From: Brevibacillus choshinensis
GTDB taxonomy: Bacteria > Bacillota > Bacilli > Brevibacillales > Brevibacillaceae
DNA length: 64,000 bases
Reading direction: 5' to 3'
Assembly (NCBI RefSeq): GCF_001420695.1
Contig: NZ_LJJB01000010.1
Coordinates: 328,365-392,364 of the forward strand
The translations under genes and the position numbers were made by a program. Under the pieces are notes generated by a model. It ran no database searches. It was not told the DNA's origin and saw only the letters and a list, made by a program, of their open reading frames with translations. This document shows, in pieces, positions 8,549 through 18,070 of this stretch (its first letter is position 1; each line of letters opens with the position of its first letter).

Positions 8549-10259
8549 TTACGCCACCTGCTCCTTTTTCTTGGTTCGTCCATGCTGAGCGCTTGCGAAT
8601 TCTCGCCGCGATCCTTTCAGCGCCTGCACGTGCGATGATGTTGAGGAGGACGATCAGTACAGACATAGCTGCTGCAGGTGCTACATCCCCTGCGTCGTCC
8701 ATGTTGACGATTGAGACAGAAGCGAGCTTGAAATCTGCTGCGTACAGAAAGACCACTGCCGAGATCGTGACCATAGAATTGATGAAAAAGTAGACGGCCA
8801 TTTCGACAATCGCTGGTGTACAAACCGGAACAGTCACTCGCCAAAACACCTTTGCCCGTGATATACCCATTGATTCAGCTGCCATTTCAAACTCCGGATC
8901 AAGCTTTTTAAGTGCCGTGGTCGCTGTGATGAACGATACGGCAAAAAAGTGAATCACGTTGGCTAAGATCAGCATCCAGATCGTTCCGTACAAACCGTGA
9001 AATGGATTCGCCGGGTTGTTGAAGAAGAAAATGTAAGCCAAACCGATGACCATACCAGGTAGTGCCAGTGGGAGAATCGACAGGAAGTAACCCGCTTGCC
9101 GAAGGCCACTCCACACCTGCGATTTCTCAATGACGTAGGCAGCGCCAAAGGTGACGACCGTTCCCGCTACTGCCGTGATCAATGCAACGACGATGCTGTT
9201 CCACAATGGCCCCATCCCTTCTCCAGCCACATTGGAAAAGTCGTAGTGCTGCCACCCGAAGCTCAGGTCGTACGGCCATACTTTGACAAAGGAAGCGAGT
9301 ACGACAGCTGCCATGAGCAGCAGCAGAAATCCACTCATAGCCAAGCAAAAGAGAAAGAAAAAGGTATCTCGTATCCGGTTTTCCTTGATGCGATACGGCT
9401 TTGACTTTGCCGTGACCGCGGCGTGCTGCTTGCGTTCGACGATGCGGTCTACGATAAAAGCAACTAGTGCAGGGAGGATTAAAAGCAGTCCCACCGTCGC
9501 GCCCATCGTCATGTTTTGCTGTCCAATGACTTGCTTGTACACATCGGTAGCCAGAACGGAAAACTGTCCGCCCACGACCTTTGGGGCACCAAAGTCTGTA
9601 AACGCGAGTGTAAAGCAAACGAAGCATGCACTGACAATCCCGTATTTCACACTCGGAATCGTAACAATCCAAAACTTGCGCCAGTGACTGGCTCCGAGTG
9701 TATCAGCAGCCTCATAGAGCTGGTAGTCCGCGAATGCCATCGACACAGCTAGAATCAAGTACGCTTGTGGAAAGACGTAGACGATCTCTGCCAAAATGAT
9801 TCCCACAGGACCGTACAGGTCAATGTCCCATGTAAATGGCAGCATCCCGAAGATTCCTGTCGTGACCAGTCCCTGATTGCCGAACAGATAGGTCAAGGCA
9901 ATCCCGTGCATCATCGTAGGTGCAAACAGCGGCAAGAGCGCCACCGCCCGAAATGCTCGCTTTCCACGAATTCCGCTACGCGTCAGGGCGTACGCGAATA
10001 AAAAAGCTAGAATTACCGCCACGACTGTGGTCATCACGGAGATGTGCATTGTATTCGTTAGCGATTGGGACAACGCCGGTGTAGAAAAGTAAGTCAGGAA
10101 GTTGTTCAGGCCGATGAAATTCCCCGCACGGTCGTAAAAGGCCTTCGAAAAGAGCTGGGTTAAAGGTAGTAGCACAGTTGCCAGCAGCGCCACGACGACG
10201 AGCGTAATCAACCATTTTTGCACCGACTTGCCACTTTGCTGCATCACAGAAGCTTTCAT
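8526..10259 (-). CDS. AEP ABC transporter, double-length permease
   Basis: 577 residues with two BPD_transp_1 permease modules in tandem, like the FbpB/AfuB type, so one chain supplies both membrane halves. Each half shows the cytoplasmic EAA-loop pattern (EAADTLGASHWRKFWIV near residue 180; AAESMGISRAKVFWRV near 475). Length and context fit the putative AEP permease family called PhnU2. It starts with ATG overlapping the TGA of the ATPase gene (ATGA) and ends inside phnX, so all three are coupled. It imports AEP or a related phosphonate across the membrane with the neighbouring ATPase and lipoprotein. Confidence 0.92.
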   Translation of the reverse strand: MKASVMQQSGKSVQKWLITLVVVALLATVLLPLTQLFSKAFYDRAGNFIGLNNFLTYFSTPALSQSLTNTMHISVMTTVVAVILAFLFAYALTRSGIRGKRAFRAVALLPLFAPTMMHGIALTYLFGNQGLVTTGIFGMLPFTWDIDLYGPVGIILAEIVYVFPQAYLILAVSMAFADYQLYEAADTLGASHWRKFWIVTIPSVKYGIVSACFVCFTLAFTDFGAPKVVGGQFSVLATDVYKQVIGQQNMTMGATVGLLLILPALVAFIVDRIVERKQHAAVTAKSKPYRIKENRIRDTFFFLFCLAMSGFLLLLMAAVVLASFVKVWPYDLSFGWQHYDFSNVAGEGMGPLWNSIVVALITAVAGTVVTFGAAYVIEKSQVWSGLRQAGYFLSILPLALPGMVIGLAYIFFFNNPANPFHGLYGTIWMLILANVIHFFAVSFITATTALKKLDPEFEMAAESMGISRAKVFWRVTVPVCTPAIVEMAVYFFINSMVTISAVVFLYAADFKLASVSIVNMDDAGDVAPAAAMSVLIVLLNIIARAGAERIAARIRKRSAWTNQEKGAGGVNDKSSCL

Positions 10260-11320
10260 TCCCTTCTCCCCTGTTCCTTTGCAGCAGCTGCCTGGTCCTG
10301 TTCAAAGCGGAGCAGATGCTCCATGGGAAGCTCCAGCCACACTTTTTGTCCCCGATGAATTCCCAGCTTGCTCACTTGAGAGGCGGGCAAGTCGAGGGTC
10401 AACGGCTCCGTCGTCTGCCCATTCTCCTCTTGCCATTCCAGATAAATGCGATAGAACCCACCACGAAACTCATTTTCCTGAATGGTCGCGGGAATCCCGC
10501 ACTCCTACTCATGCGGCATGATGCGTACATGCTCAGGACGAATGGCCAGCAAATTCTGGACCTCGCTCTGCCCTGTCTTAATACGTCGACTCTCGATAAA
10601 GTTGATCGCTCCGATAAAATCAGCGACGAACGGTGTGGCGGGCTTGTTGTAGATGGTCTCCGGTGTCCCGACCTGGACCACTTCCCCGTGATTCATCACG
10701 ACAATTTTGTCTGCCATCGTCAATGCTTCATCCTGATCATGAGTAACCATGACCGTCGTCATCCCGAATTTCTCGTGCAGTCGGCGAATTTCTCGACGAA
10801 GCTTTTGGCGTACCTTTGCATCTAGAGCAGAGAGAGGTTCATCCAGTAACAGTACGTCTGGCGAAAGGGAGATCGCACGTGCCAAAGCAATCCGTTGCTG
10901 CTGACCTCCTGAGAGCTGGGCTGGATATTTGGTTGCGATAGGTGATAAATCCACCATATCCAGTGCTTCCTCTACCTTTGCTGCAATCTCTTGCTTGGAC
11001 AGCTTTTTCTCTTGCAGCCCAAAAGCGATGTTTTCGGCTGCTGTCAGATTAGGAAACAGGGCATACGACTGGAACATCATGGCAATATTTCGCTTTGCAG
11101 GCGGCAGGGAAGTAATCTCCCTGCCTCCTACGATCATGCTTCCTGTCGTCGGTTGCTCCAGCCCTGCGATCATCCTGAGCAACGTTGTCTTGCCACAGCC
11201 GCTAGGGCCGAGCAAGCAGACGAACTCATTTTTGGCAATATCGATTGAGACGTGCTCCAATGCAGCAAACAGACCAAAGCGCTTACTGACCCCTTGTATG
11301 GATAAATAGGATTTTGTCAT
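10256..11320 (-). pseudogene. AEP ABC transporter ATPase interrupted by an in-frame amber codon
   Basis: The ABC ATPase (PhnT2-like) has Walker A GPSGCGKTTLLRM near residue 37, signature LSGGQQQRIALARA, Walker B DVLLLDEPLSALD and the H-loop VTHDQDEA. The frame hits TAG at 10507-10505 (codon 272), just after RPEHVRIMPHE. Beyond it the same frame stays open for another 82 codons, encoding a normal TOBE-like C-terminal domain (GIPATIQENEF ... HLLRFEQD), and ends in a TGA overlapping the permease ATG. The undisturbed length would be about 354 residues, usual for the family. The stop is therefore a single nonsense change or a sequence error. Without readthrough the nucleotide-binding domain is complete but the regulatory C-terminus is lost; activity could be retained. 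Confidence 0.85.
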
Positions 11321-11338
11321 GCGGTATCTCCTCGTTGC

Positions 11339-12421
11339 TTACTTAGGCTCGCTCTTGGTAGCGTAGCGTTTTTCCCACTCAGCCAATACTTTCTCGCGGT
11401 TTTCAGCCGCTTTTTTCAGATCGAGAGGAACCAGTTGTTTCAATGGATCTACGGAATATCCTTCGGGCAGAGATGTTCCTTCTTGCTTCACACTGACGAT
11501 AGCGAAGTTTTGGTTGTAGGCTTTCATCACTTCGTCAGAGATCGCCCAGTCGAGGAACAGCTTTGCTTCAGGCTTGATTTGCGCTTTTTTCATCAAAGCA
11601 TTGGCTTCTACGTCCCAGCCGGAGCCTTCCTCAGGGAAGACGACCTCAATCGGCGCTCCTTTTTTCTTTTCCGTAATGGCACGGTAGCCAAAGGAAATCC
11701 CGATCGGATATTCTCCCGACGCTGCCATCTTTGCTGGTTTGGAGCCAGAGTGCGTGTAGATTGCCATATTATCGTGCAATTTGTCCAGGTAAGACCAACC
11801 ATTAGCATCGCCTTTCAGCTGCATCACACCATTGATGGTCAAGAGTCCTGTTCCCGAGGATGCAGGGTTCGGCATGACGATCATCCCTTTGTATTCGGGC
11901 TTCGCCAGGTCCTCGTAGGAACGCGGAATCGGCAGATTGCGTTTTTCCAGCTCCTTGGTGTTCACAGCAAACGCGGTCTCCCATGCATCGATGCCTACCC
12001 AGTGCGTAGGGGCTTTGTCATCTTTAAACTCAGCGGATACTTTCTCGACACCTTTTGGCGAGTAGCCTTCCAGCATGCCTTGTTGATCGAGAACCAATAG
12101 GCTTGTAGCTGCGGTACCCCATACGACGTCTGCTTGTGGATTGTCTTTTTCCGCCAGCAATTTGGCTGTGACAATGCCCGTAGAGTCGCGGACGATGTTG
12201 ACTTTCACATCCGGGTATTTTGCCTTGAAGGACTCCAGGTACGTTTTAATCTGATCATCTTCCAGAGCTGTGTAGACGGTGATTTCCCCGGATTGACTAG
12301 CGGCGCTTCCTCCTGATGTGGAACCTTGTGTGTTTGTTTGGGACTGTGATGCTTGGCCACAGCCAGTGAGTACGGCGATCGATAAAAAGGACGCAAGTAA
12401 AGGATAATGCCACTTCTTCAT
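11339..12421 (-). CDS. AEP ABC transporter substrate-binding lipoprotein
   Basis: 360 residues with a lipoprotein signal peptide ([21 protein letters not shown]; lipobox LTGC, Cys 21) followed by a Ser/Gln-rich linker and an extracellular solute-binding fold of the Fe3+/AEP type ([28 protein letters not shown]). It is first in the AEP operon, with GAGGAGAG before the ATG. It probably captures AEP outside the membrane for the ATPase and fused permease encoded just downstream. Similar to the family annotated PhnS2. Confidence 0.92.
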   Translation of the reverse strand: MKKWHYPLLASFLSIAVLTGCGQASQSQTNTQGSTSGGSAASQSGEITVYTALEDDQIKTYLESFKAKYPDVKVNIVRDSTGIVTAKLLAEKDNPQADVVWGTAATSLLVLDQQGMLEGYSPKGVEKVSAEFKDDKAPTHWVGIDAWETAFAVNTKELEKRNLPIPRSYEDLAKPEYKGMIVMPNPASSGTGLLTINGVMQLKGDANGWSYLDKLHDNMAIYTHSGSKPAKMAASGEYPIGISFGYRAITEKKKGAPIEVVFPEEGSGWDVEANALMKKAQIKPEAKLFLDWAISDEVMKAYNQNFAIVSVKQEGTSLPEGYSVDPLKQLVPLDLKKAAENREKVLAEWEKRYATKSEPK

Positions 12422-12484
12422 GAGAATCTCTCCTCTGTGTGGGAATGTTCATTTCCTATTCCTGCGTCCTATATTACGGTCGAA

Positions 12485-12513
12485 ATATTAAGTTGATATG
12501 AATGACACGTTAA
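12485..12513 (-). promoter_or_regulatory. Candidate promoter of the AEP operon
   Basis: On the minus strand TTAACG (12513-12508) and TAATAT (12490-12485) are 17 bases apart, 64 bases before the first ATG. A second TAATAT lies nearer the gene. The surrounding 12422-12587 stretch holds no gene. Confidence 0.45.
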
Positions 12514-12587
12514 GGAATTGTTTTTTAGTGTTTTTAATTTGTTTTTCCTTTGTTTTGATATTACTCATCCTTCAGTTTGTTGATGCT

Positions 12588-12629
12588 TTAAAAAAAGAGA
12601 TCAACCAGCAGAAACTGGCGACCTCTTCT
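12588..12629 (-). terminator. Terminator after the racemase gene
   Basis: Minus-strand stem formed by AAGAGGTC/GCCAG with CTGG/GATCTCTT, followed by a T-run. It ends the racemase-rpiB-reductase operon. Confidence 0.7.
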
Positions 12630-12641
12630 CGTGTGAACGCT

Positions 12642-13340
12642 TTATTCCTTTTGTAATGCAGCTTCCACCGCAGAAATCGCATGGATTTCAGTCGTATCAT
12701 ACACCGGAACCGAACAATCCGCTTGCGTAATCAACAGCCCGATTTCTGTACAGCCGAGAATAATCGCCTCAGCACCTGCTTCGATCAGTTCTGAAATGAC
12801 TTTGAGATAGGCAAGCTTTGATTCCTCTCGAATGATGCCCCGGCACAGCTCCTCATAGATAATCTCATGAACGGTCTGCCTACCTTGCTCGTCTGGAATC
12901 AGTACATCCAGTCCATGCGTGTCTCGCAAACGTCCTGTGTAAAAATCTTGTTCCATCGTAAAGCGTGTCGCGAGCAAGCCGACTCGCTGTTGTCCATCCG
13001 CCTTGATCTTCATGGCTGTCGCATCCGCGATGTGCAGGAAAGGTAGACTAGTCGCGCCCTGTATTGCATAGGCGAGCTTGTGCATCGTATTGGTACACAG
13101 AACGATCAGATCAGCCTCCGCCGCTTCCAGACGTCTTGCCGCGTCAGCCATGTGCTCTCCCGCTTCCTCCCATTTCCCCGCATTCTGCAATTCCTCGATT
13201 TCCGCAAAGTCGACGGAGTAGAGAATGCATTTAGCTGAGTGAAGGCCGCCCAACCTGTCCCTCACTGCCTCATTCACTAACTGGTAGTACACATGGGAAG
13301 ATTCCCAGCTCATGCCGCCGATCAGTCCGATTGTTTTCAT
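12642..13340 (-). CDS. Aspartate/glutamate racemase family protein
   Basis: 232 residues with the two-Cys racemase layout: GLIGGMSWESS at the N-terminus, VLCTNTMHK near residue 83 and ILGCTEIGLL near 188. Family members interconvert L- and D-amino acids without a cofactor. AGGAGG at proper distance supports ATG 13340; the frame extends 8 codons upstream to overlap rpiB. Last gene before a terminator. The true substrate could be aspartate or another amino acid. Confidence 0.88.
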   Translation of the reverse strand: MKTIGLIGGMSWESSHVYYQLVNEAVRDRLGGLHSAKCILYSVDFAEIEELQNAGKWEEAGEHMADAARRLEAAEADLIVLCTNTMHKLAYAIQGATSLPFLHIADATAMKIKADGQQRVGLLATRFTMEQDFYTGRLRDTHGLDVLIPDEQGRQTVHEIIYEELCRGIIREESKLAYLKVISELIEAGAEAIILGCTEIGLLITQADCSVPVYDTTEIHAISAVEAALQKE

Positions 13341-13360
13341 CTGTGCATTCCCTCCTGTTC

Positions 13361-13807
13361 TCATGCCTCTTCCAGCTCTTTGATTTTTTCCAGTCGTTTA
13401 ACGTTGCCAACAAAAGGCGTATGAAGCCACGTCTTTACGATCTCATGGCCTAGCGTGTGTCCGATTATCATTTCCCCTAAAGCTAGTACATTGGAGTCGT
13501 TGTACAGGCGGGTCTGCTCCGCGGAAAACGTATCGTGCACGAGCGCACAGCGCACACCCTTTACTTTGTTCGCAGCAATGGACATCCCGATGCCTGTCCC
13601 ACACACGAGAATTCCCCGATCATAGGTACCAGAAGCAACAGCCTTTGCGACCATTTCTGCATAGTCCGGGTAGCCTTTCGAATAATCGTCTGACGTCGGA
13701 TCATCGCATCCAAAGTCTTTTACATCGACCTGATCAGCAACCAGCTCTTCCAGAATGTATTGCTTTAAGGCGTATCCCCCGCGATCGGAGGCTAAGGCGA
13801 TCTTCAT
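13361..13807 (-). CDS. rpiB: Ribose-5-phosphate isomerase B / LacAB-RpiB family isomerase
   Basis: 148 residues beginning MKIALASDRGGYALK and containing the active-site stretch CGTGIGMSIAANK. Family members interconvert ribose-5-P and ribulose-5-P, or related sugar phosphates such as galactose-6-P or allose-6-P. ATG 13807 is preceded by GGAGTGGAGGG; the frame extends to 13846 but would overlap the next gene upstream. It sits 20 bases before the racemase gene. The neighbours do not identify the sugar. Confidence 0.88.
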   Translation of the reverse strand: MKIALASDRGGYALKQYILEELVADQVDVKDFGCDDPTSDDYSKGYPDYAEMVAKAVASGTYDRGILVCGTGIGMSIAANKVKGVRCALVHDTFSAEQTRLYNDSNVLALGEMIIGHTLGHEIVKTWLHTPFVGNVKRLEKIKELEEA

Positions 13808-13838
13808 CAGATTCCCTCCACTCCTTTTATTCCTTCTT

Positions 13839-14690
13839 CTATACATTCCGAAATGTTGTCTGTAAAATCGCGCGAGCTTTATTCGTATGGAGCGACGTAT
13901 CTAACGGGATTCCCAGCTCACTTGCCTTTTCAACTGTTAGCTCGTCTTCTTTTACCAGATCAGGATTGAGTTCTAGTCCTCGCGCCATTTTCCTGCAAAA
14001 CGTGTAGTAGCTCTCTTTTTCAGCTGGCCCTAGATGCAAGGTACCCGTGTATGAGCTCGGCATGAGTTCGGTTATTGCCCGCGCCAAATCGTCAACATGA
14101 ATAAAGGTTTTATACAAGTTTCCCGTGCGCACGACTTCGCGTCCTTGTTCCAGCTCGACTGCCAACGCTCTTACCCTTTTGTCCCACATACCTTCATCGT
14201 TTTTCCCGTAGATCGGACCAAAGCGTAAAATAAGATGATTTTCATTCCGTTCGCGGACAAGCTCTTCTCCTCTTATTTTTGCGAGACAATAGCCTGCCAG
14301 CGGATTCCTTTCGTCGAGTAGCTCTGTTTCCTCCTCTTCCTGAAAGGGACCGGTCTTTTGCCCGAAAACACCGTCGGTGGAAAGATAAATTATTTTTGAA
14401 TTTTCCGACACAAACTCCAGCAACGTTTGCATGCCTTTTGAAATCAATTCTTGTGCGTCAATATTGTCCTTCCCCAGGAGCGACCAAATGACCACATCAG
14501 GTAAGAACTCGTCTAGCAAGCCTGCAAACAAAGAGGCATCCTTCACATCGACGCGCTTCAATGCAGAACGCATGGGCGAAGAAAAGCAAGTAGCCACGAT
14601 CTCATTCTCCTGATCTTGCTTGAGGTGCCGAAAAATTTGTGCTCCTAGATAGCCGCTTCCGCCCAGCAAAAGAACCTTGCGCTTTGTCAT
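13839..14690 (-). CDS. dTDP-4-dehydrorhamnose reductase-like NAD(P) sugar reductase
   Basis: About 283 residues of the extended short-chain dehydrogenase fold (RmlD/RfbD substrate family). N-terminal LLLGGSGYLGAQIF binds NAD(P), IIYLSTDGVFG marks the active-site Ser/Thr region and YCLAKIRGEE carries the Tyr-x3-Lys pair. GAGGAGG lies upstream of ATG 14690; the frame extends to 14729. It is divergent from the TIGR01777-like gene and begins the rpiB-racemase operon. No other rhamnose genes are nearby, so the substrate is uncertain. Confidence 0.82.
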   Translation of the reverse strand: MTKRKVLLLGGSGYLGAQIFRHLKQDQENEIVATCFSSPMRSALKRVDVKDASLFAGLLDEFLPDVVIWSLLGKDNIDAQELISKGMQTLLEFVSENSKIIYLSTDGVFGQKTGPFQEEEETELLDERNPLAGYCLAKIRGEELVRERNENHLILRFGPIYGKNDEGMWDKRVRALAVELEQGREVVRTGNLYKTFIHVDDLARAITELMPSSYTGTLHLGPAEKESYYTFCRKMARGLELNPDLVKEDELTVEKASELGIPLDTSLHTNKARAILQTTFRNV

Positions 14691-14822
14691 ATGTGGACGA
14701 ACCTCCTCACGCTTCCCTCCGAATCCCACATGTCTTTTTCCTGTTTGTTCCAGTACAATATAACGCAGAGCAACTACAGAATCTACTAGAAATAAAGCGA
14801 GGTTTCGAGAGGGGATGAAATC

Positions 14823-15734
14823 GTGAGCAAAAAAATTGTTTTGGCAGGCGGTTCCGGTTTCCTAGGGAACGCCTTGGCTGGTTTTTTGATGGATAAAGGC
14901 TATGAGGTCGTAATCCTGACGAGAGGCACTTCTCACGACGACCAACCCATCCGTCATGTACATTGGGACGGAGCCACTCCCGGTAATTGGACACATGAGA
15001 TCAGCGGGAGTTATGCCGTTATCAATTTTACGGGCAAAAGCGTAAATTGCCTGTACACACAAAAAAACAAGGACGAAATCATTCGCTCTCGACTGGACTC
15101 CGTTCGTGTCCTGACAGATGCCATCCTAAGTAGTGCACATCCTCCTCAAGCCTTTGTGCAGGCAGGCTCGCTCGCCATCTTTGGGGATACCGATCAGGAA
15201 TGTGACGAGAGTGCCCCACACGGTACCGGCTTCTCGGTCAACGTCTGCCAGCTGTGGGAAGAGGCGTTTTTTGAGCGCGTCCTTCCTCAGACGAGAAAAG
15301 TAATGCTGAGGATTGGTTTCGCACTGGGGAAAAACGGGGGCGCACTCGAACCACTCGCCAAGCTGGCTTCGCTGCGTCTGGGTGGGACCGTGGGAACAGG
15401 TAATCAGTACATCAGCTGGCTACATGTGGATGACTTGAACGAGATGTTTTTGTTTGCCATTCAGAACGAAGAAGTCAGCGGCATCCTAAACGCCACAGGT
15501 CCACAACCGGTAACCAATCGAGAATTCATGAAGACGCTCCGCAAAGTACTGAACAAGGGCTGGGCCCCTCCTACGCCTGCCCCATTCGTCTGGCTGGGAG
15601 CTTATCTCGTCATGCGGACAGACCCGAGTCTTGCTTTGACTGGCCGTAACTGTGTTCCTGCAAAGCTTCTGGAGAACGGTTTTACTTTTGCTCATACCGA
15701 TTTGGAAGAAGCCTTGCGAGACTTGCTGGTATAG
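14823..15734 (+). CDS. TIGR01777/YfcH family NAD(P)-binding epimerase-like protein
   Basis: 303 residues: Rossmann motif VLAGGSGFLGNALAG, middle segment FVQAGSLAIFGDT, HVDDL near residue 203 and a C-terminal DUF1731-like end with PFVWLGAYL. Start GTG 14823 follows GAGAGGGG; the ATG 6 bases upstream is out of frame and stops at once. Family members are SDR39U1/YfcH-like proteins of unclear substrate, in some bacteria linked to cell division. Monocistronic. Confidence 0.88.
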   Translation: MSKKIVLAGGSGFLGNALAGFLMDKGYEVVILTRGTSHDDQPIRHVHWDGATPGNWTHEISGSYAVINFTGKSVNCLYTQKNKDEIIRSRLDSVRVLTDAILSSAHPPQAFVQAGSLAIFGDTDQECDESAPHGTGFSVNVCQLWEEAFFERVLPQTRKVMLRIGFALGKNGGALEPLAKLASLRLGGTVGTGNQYISWLHVDDLNEMFLFAIQNEEVSGILNATGPQPVTNREFMKTLRKVLNKGWAPPTPAPFVWLGAYLVMRTDPSLALTGRNCVPAKLLENGFTFAHTDLEEALRDLLV

Positions 15735-15829
15735 GAGATTCGTTGATAGTTCTATACTTATTTATTTGAATGACATGTTGGCTGTTGATTTTTCACCGAA
15801 ATGGATATACTATCTTTGAAATACAACAT

Positions 15830-16064
15830 ATTCCATGACTGGGATAGTAACTGTTGACGTAAGTTCAAGCGAGCCGGGATGGTGAGAGCCGGTACGGAGT
15901 CAATAAGCGAAGCGCCCCCACGAGAATGACTTCTGAACGTCACAGTAGGAAGTCACGGCAAAGACCGTTATCTTATTGAGTGGTTAAACGAAAGTTTGAC
16001 AACAAGAGTGGTACCGCGAATGCATACGCCTTCGTCTCTTTTATGGAGACGAGGGCTTTTTTAT
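15830..16064 (+). promoter_or_regulatory. T-box leader controlling argS
   Basis: The leader has a distal stem I with the typical GATGGTGAGAGCCGG at 15878-15892, the T-box core GAGTGGTACCGCG at 16006-16018 (consensus AGGGTGGTACCGCG) and an intrinsic terminator (CTTCGTCTC with GAGACGAGG, then T-run, 16029-16064) just ahead of the argS Shine-Dalgarno. The base of stem I is likely TGACT near 15836 with AGTCA near 15951. Uncharged tRNA binding stabilises the antiterminator and allows transcription of the synthetase gene. I could not assign the specifier codon with confidence. Confidence 0.92.
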
Positions 16065-16083
16065 TTTGAGAGGAGGAGCTATC

Positions 16084-17946
16084 ATGATCAGCCAATCGAT
16101 CGTCAGGAGCTTAGAGCATTCTACGAAAAGCTTGTTTCATGAACTAGGTCTCGACTATACAGATGACGTGAAAATCTCCGTAGAACAACCTGCTCATTTG
16201 GAACATGGCGACTACTCCACAAATATTGCCATGCAACTAGCGAAAGTATTACGAAAAGCACCCATTCAAATAGCGGAGATGTTGAAAGACAGGCTGGAAA
16301 AGGACGGCAGCATAGATCAATTGGTTAGGAAAATCGAAGTGGCTCCGCCAGGTTTTATCAATATGTACATCGACTGGGGACAATGGGCACAGAGGGACTT
16401 TGTCCTTCCTACGAATTCTGGTGATAAGGTAGTAATCGAACATACTTCGATTAATCCAAATAAGTCAGCTCATATCGGACATTTACGAAACTCATGTATT
16501 GGCGATGCTCTTGTGCGACTTTTAAAGCGTGTCGGATATAACGTGGAAGTGCACAATTATATCGACGATTTAGGCAATCAGCTAGCTGATACCGTGGTAG
16601 GGCTATTGAATGTACCCCTAAAGAAAGAGCACACACGCTTTGGGGACTTCTCCTGGGATATATATTCTCAAGTAAACAAGGAATATGAACTAAATCCACA
16701 GCTCATGGAGCAGCGAACCAAAGTCCTCCATTCGCTCGAGGAGGGGGATGAGAACTTATCTTGGGTCGGATTGCTCGTGGCTGAGCGAATCGTTCGTGAA
16801 CATCTCGAAGAAATGAATGCATTTGGCATCCACTATGATTTGCTGGTATGGGAAAGCAATATCGTTAGAGAGGGTTTCTGGGATTCGGCATTCGACCTGC
16901 TGAAACAAACATCCCATTTTTATCAGGAAACTTCCGGAAAGCTCGAAGGATGCTGGGTACTCAAACAATCTTCCTCTGAATTCGAAGATAGTGATCCAGA
17001 ACATAACATAGACAAGGTTTTAGTTCGTTCCAATGGAATTTTGACCTATACAGCAAAAGATATTGCTTACCATCTGTGGAAATTTGGATTACTAAATAAG
17101 GACTTCCTGTATAAGCGCTTTTCCGAAGGCTTATGGTCGACGCATAGCACTGGAACCGATTCCGCTTATGGCAAAGCAGATATGGTCATTAATGTAATCG
17201 ACTATCGCCAGCAATACCCTCAAGCCATGGTTAAACAGGCTCTTGATATTTTAGGTTTCACGGCGCAGGCTGAGAAGCTCAGACACGTAAGCTATGGCGT
17301 AGTCTCCCTAAGTCCATCAGCCGCAAAAGAGCTAGGAATAGATACTTCCGCTGGAAAAGCTTCCTACGCCATGTCCGGAAGACAAGGAATTGGGGTTAAG
17401 ATATCCGAATTACTCGACTTAATGGAAGGTATCATTGAGAGGAAACGTTCAAACAAGCAAGGTCTATCGAGTAGAATCATCGCGGCAGCGGCGATCCGTT
17501 ACTACCTTCTCCGCTTTCATTTATCGACAGAGGTCGTTTTCGATATGGAACAAGCAACAGAAACTACGGGAAATTCAGGGGTATATTTGATGTATGCTCA
17601 CGCTCGCGCCGTCAGTATTTTAAGCAAAGCTGAGGATGAATCAATCAGTAAACCACTCGTTCCAGGCGAAATCAATCAGATAGAAAAAGCTGAACACGTA
17701 TTACTCAGGCATTTAGCTAACTGGCAAGATACTTTATATGTCGCCTATACCGAATTGTCTCCAAACGTCGTGTGCAATTATGCTCATGAGTTGGCAACCT
17801 TGTTCAACAATTTCTACGCATCTTGTCCCATTCTTAAAGCGAGCGAAGATCAAAAAACATTGAGACTATGGCTGACCTTACAATTCAAAGAGACAATTAG
17901 TGATGCCCTAACGGTGCTTGGGCTGCCTACGCCTGACCGTATGTAA
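16084..17946 (+). CDS. argS: Arginyl-tRNA synthetase
   Basis: About 620 residues of a class I synthetase. The HIGH motif is in SAHIGHLRNSCIG near residue 133; an N-terminal Add1-like domain precedes it (HLEGDYSTNIAMQLAK-like region) and a DALR anticodon-binding domain ends the protein (NVVCNYAHELATLFNNFY). Start ATG 16084 follows GAGGAGG. It charges tRNA-Arg. The chain is longer than the ~556-residue ArgS of Bacillus subtilis, and the gene looks richer in A and T than its neighbours by eye, so it could be a second or acquired copy; that cannot be decided here. Regulated by the T-box just upstream. Confidence 0.95.
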   Translation: MISQSIVRSLEHSTKSLFHELGLDYTDDVKISVEQPAHLEHGDYSTNIAMQLAKVLRKAPIQIAEMLKDRLEKDGSIDQLVRKIEVAPPGFINMYIDWGQWAQRDFVLPTNSGDKVVIEHTSINPNKSAHIGHLRNSCIGDALVRLLKRVGYNVEVHNYIDDLGNQLADTVVGLLNVPLKKEHTRFGDFSWDIYSQVNKEYELNPQLMEQRTKVLHSLEEGDENLSWVGLLVAERIVREHLEEMNAFGIHYDLLVWESNIVREGFWDSAFDLLKQTSHFYQETSGKLEGCWVLKQSSSEFEDSDPEHNIDKVLVRSNGILTYTAKDIAYHLWKFGLLNKDFLYKRFSEGLWSTHSTGTDSAYGKADMVINVIDYRQQYPQAMVKQALDILGFTAQAEKLRHVSYGVVSLSPSAAKELGIDTSAGKASYAMSGRQGIGVKISELLDLMEGIIERKRSNKQGLSSRIIAAAAIRYYLLRFHLSTEVVFDMEQATETTGNSGVYLMYAHARAVSILSKAEDESISKPLVPGEINQIEKAEHVLLRHLANWQDTLYVAYTELSPNVVCNYAHELATLFNNFYASCPILKASEDQKTLRLWLTLQFKETISDALTVLGLPTPDRM

Positions 17947-17951
17947 GAGAA

Positions 17952-17998
17952 AGGCAGCCGGTCCACTTATGCCGGCTGCCTACTTGTGTTGTTTTTTG
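17952..17998 (+). terminator. Terminator of argS
   Basis: GGCAGCCGG pairs perfectly with CCGGCTGCC; a T-rich tract follows after about ten bases. Confidence 0.75.
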
Positions 17999-18070
17999 CT
18001 TTTTTTATACTATTTCTAATCATGGAGCATGAAAAAAGGAATAAACGCTAGTTAAGTCAAATTTCTTTGT

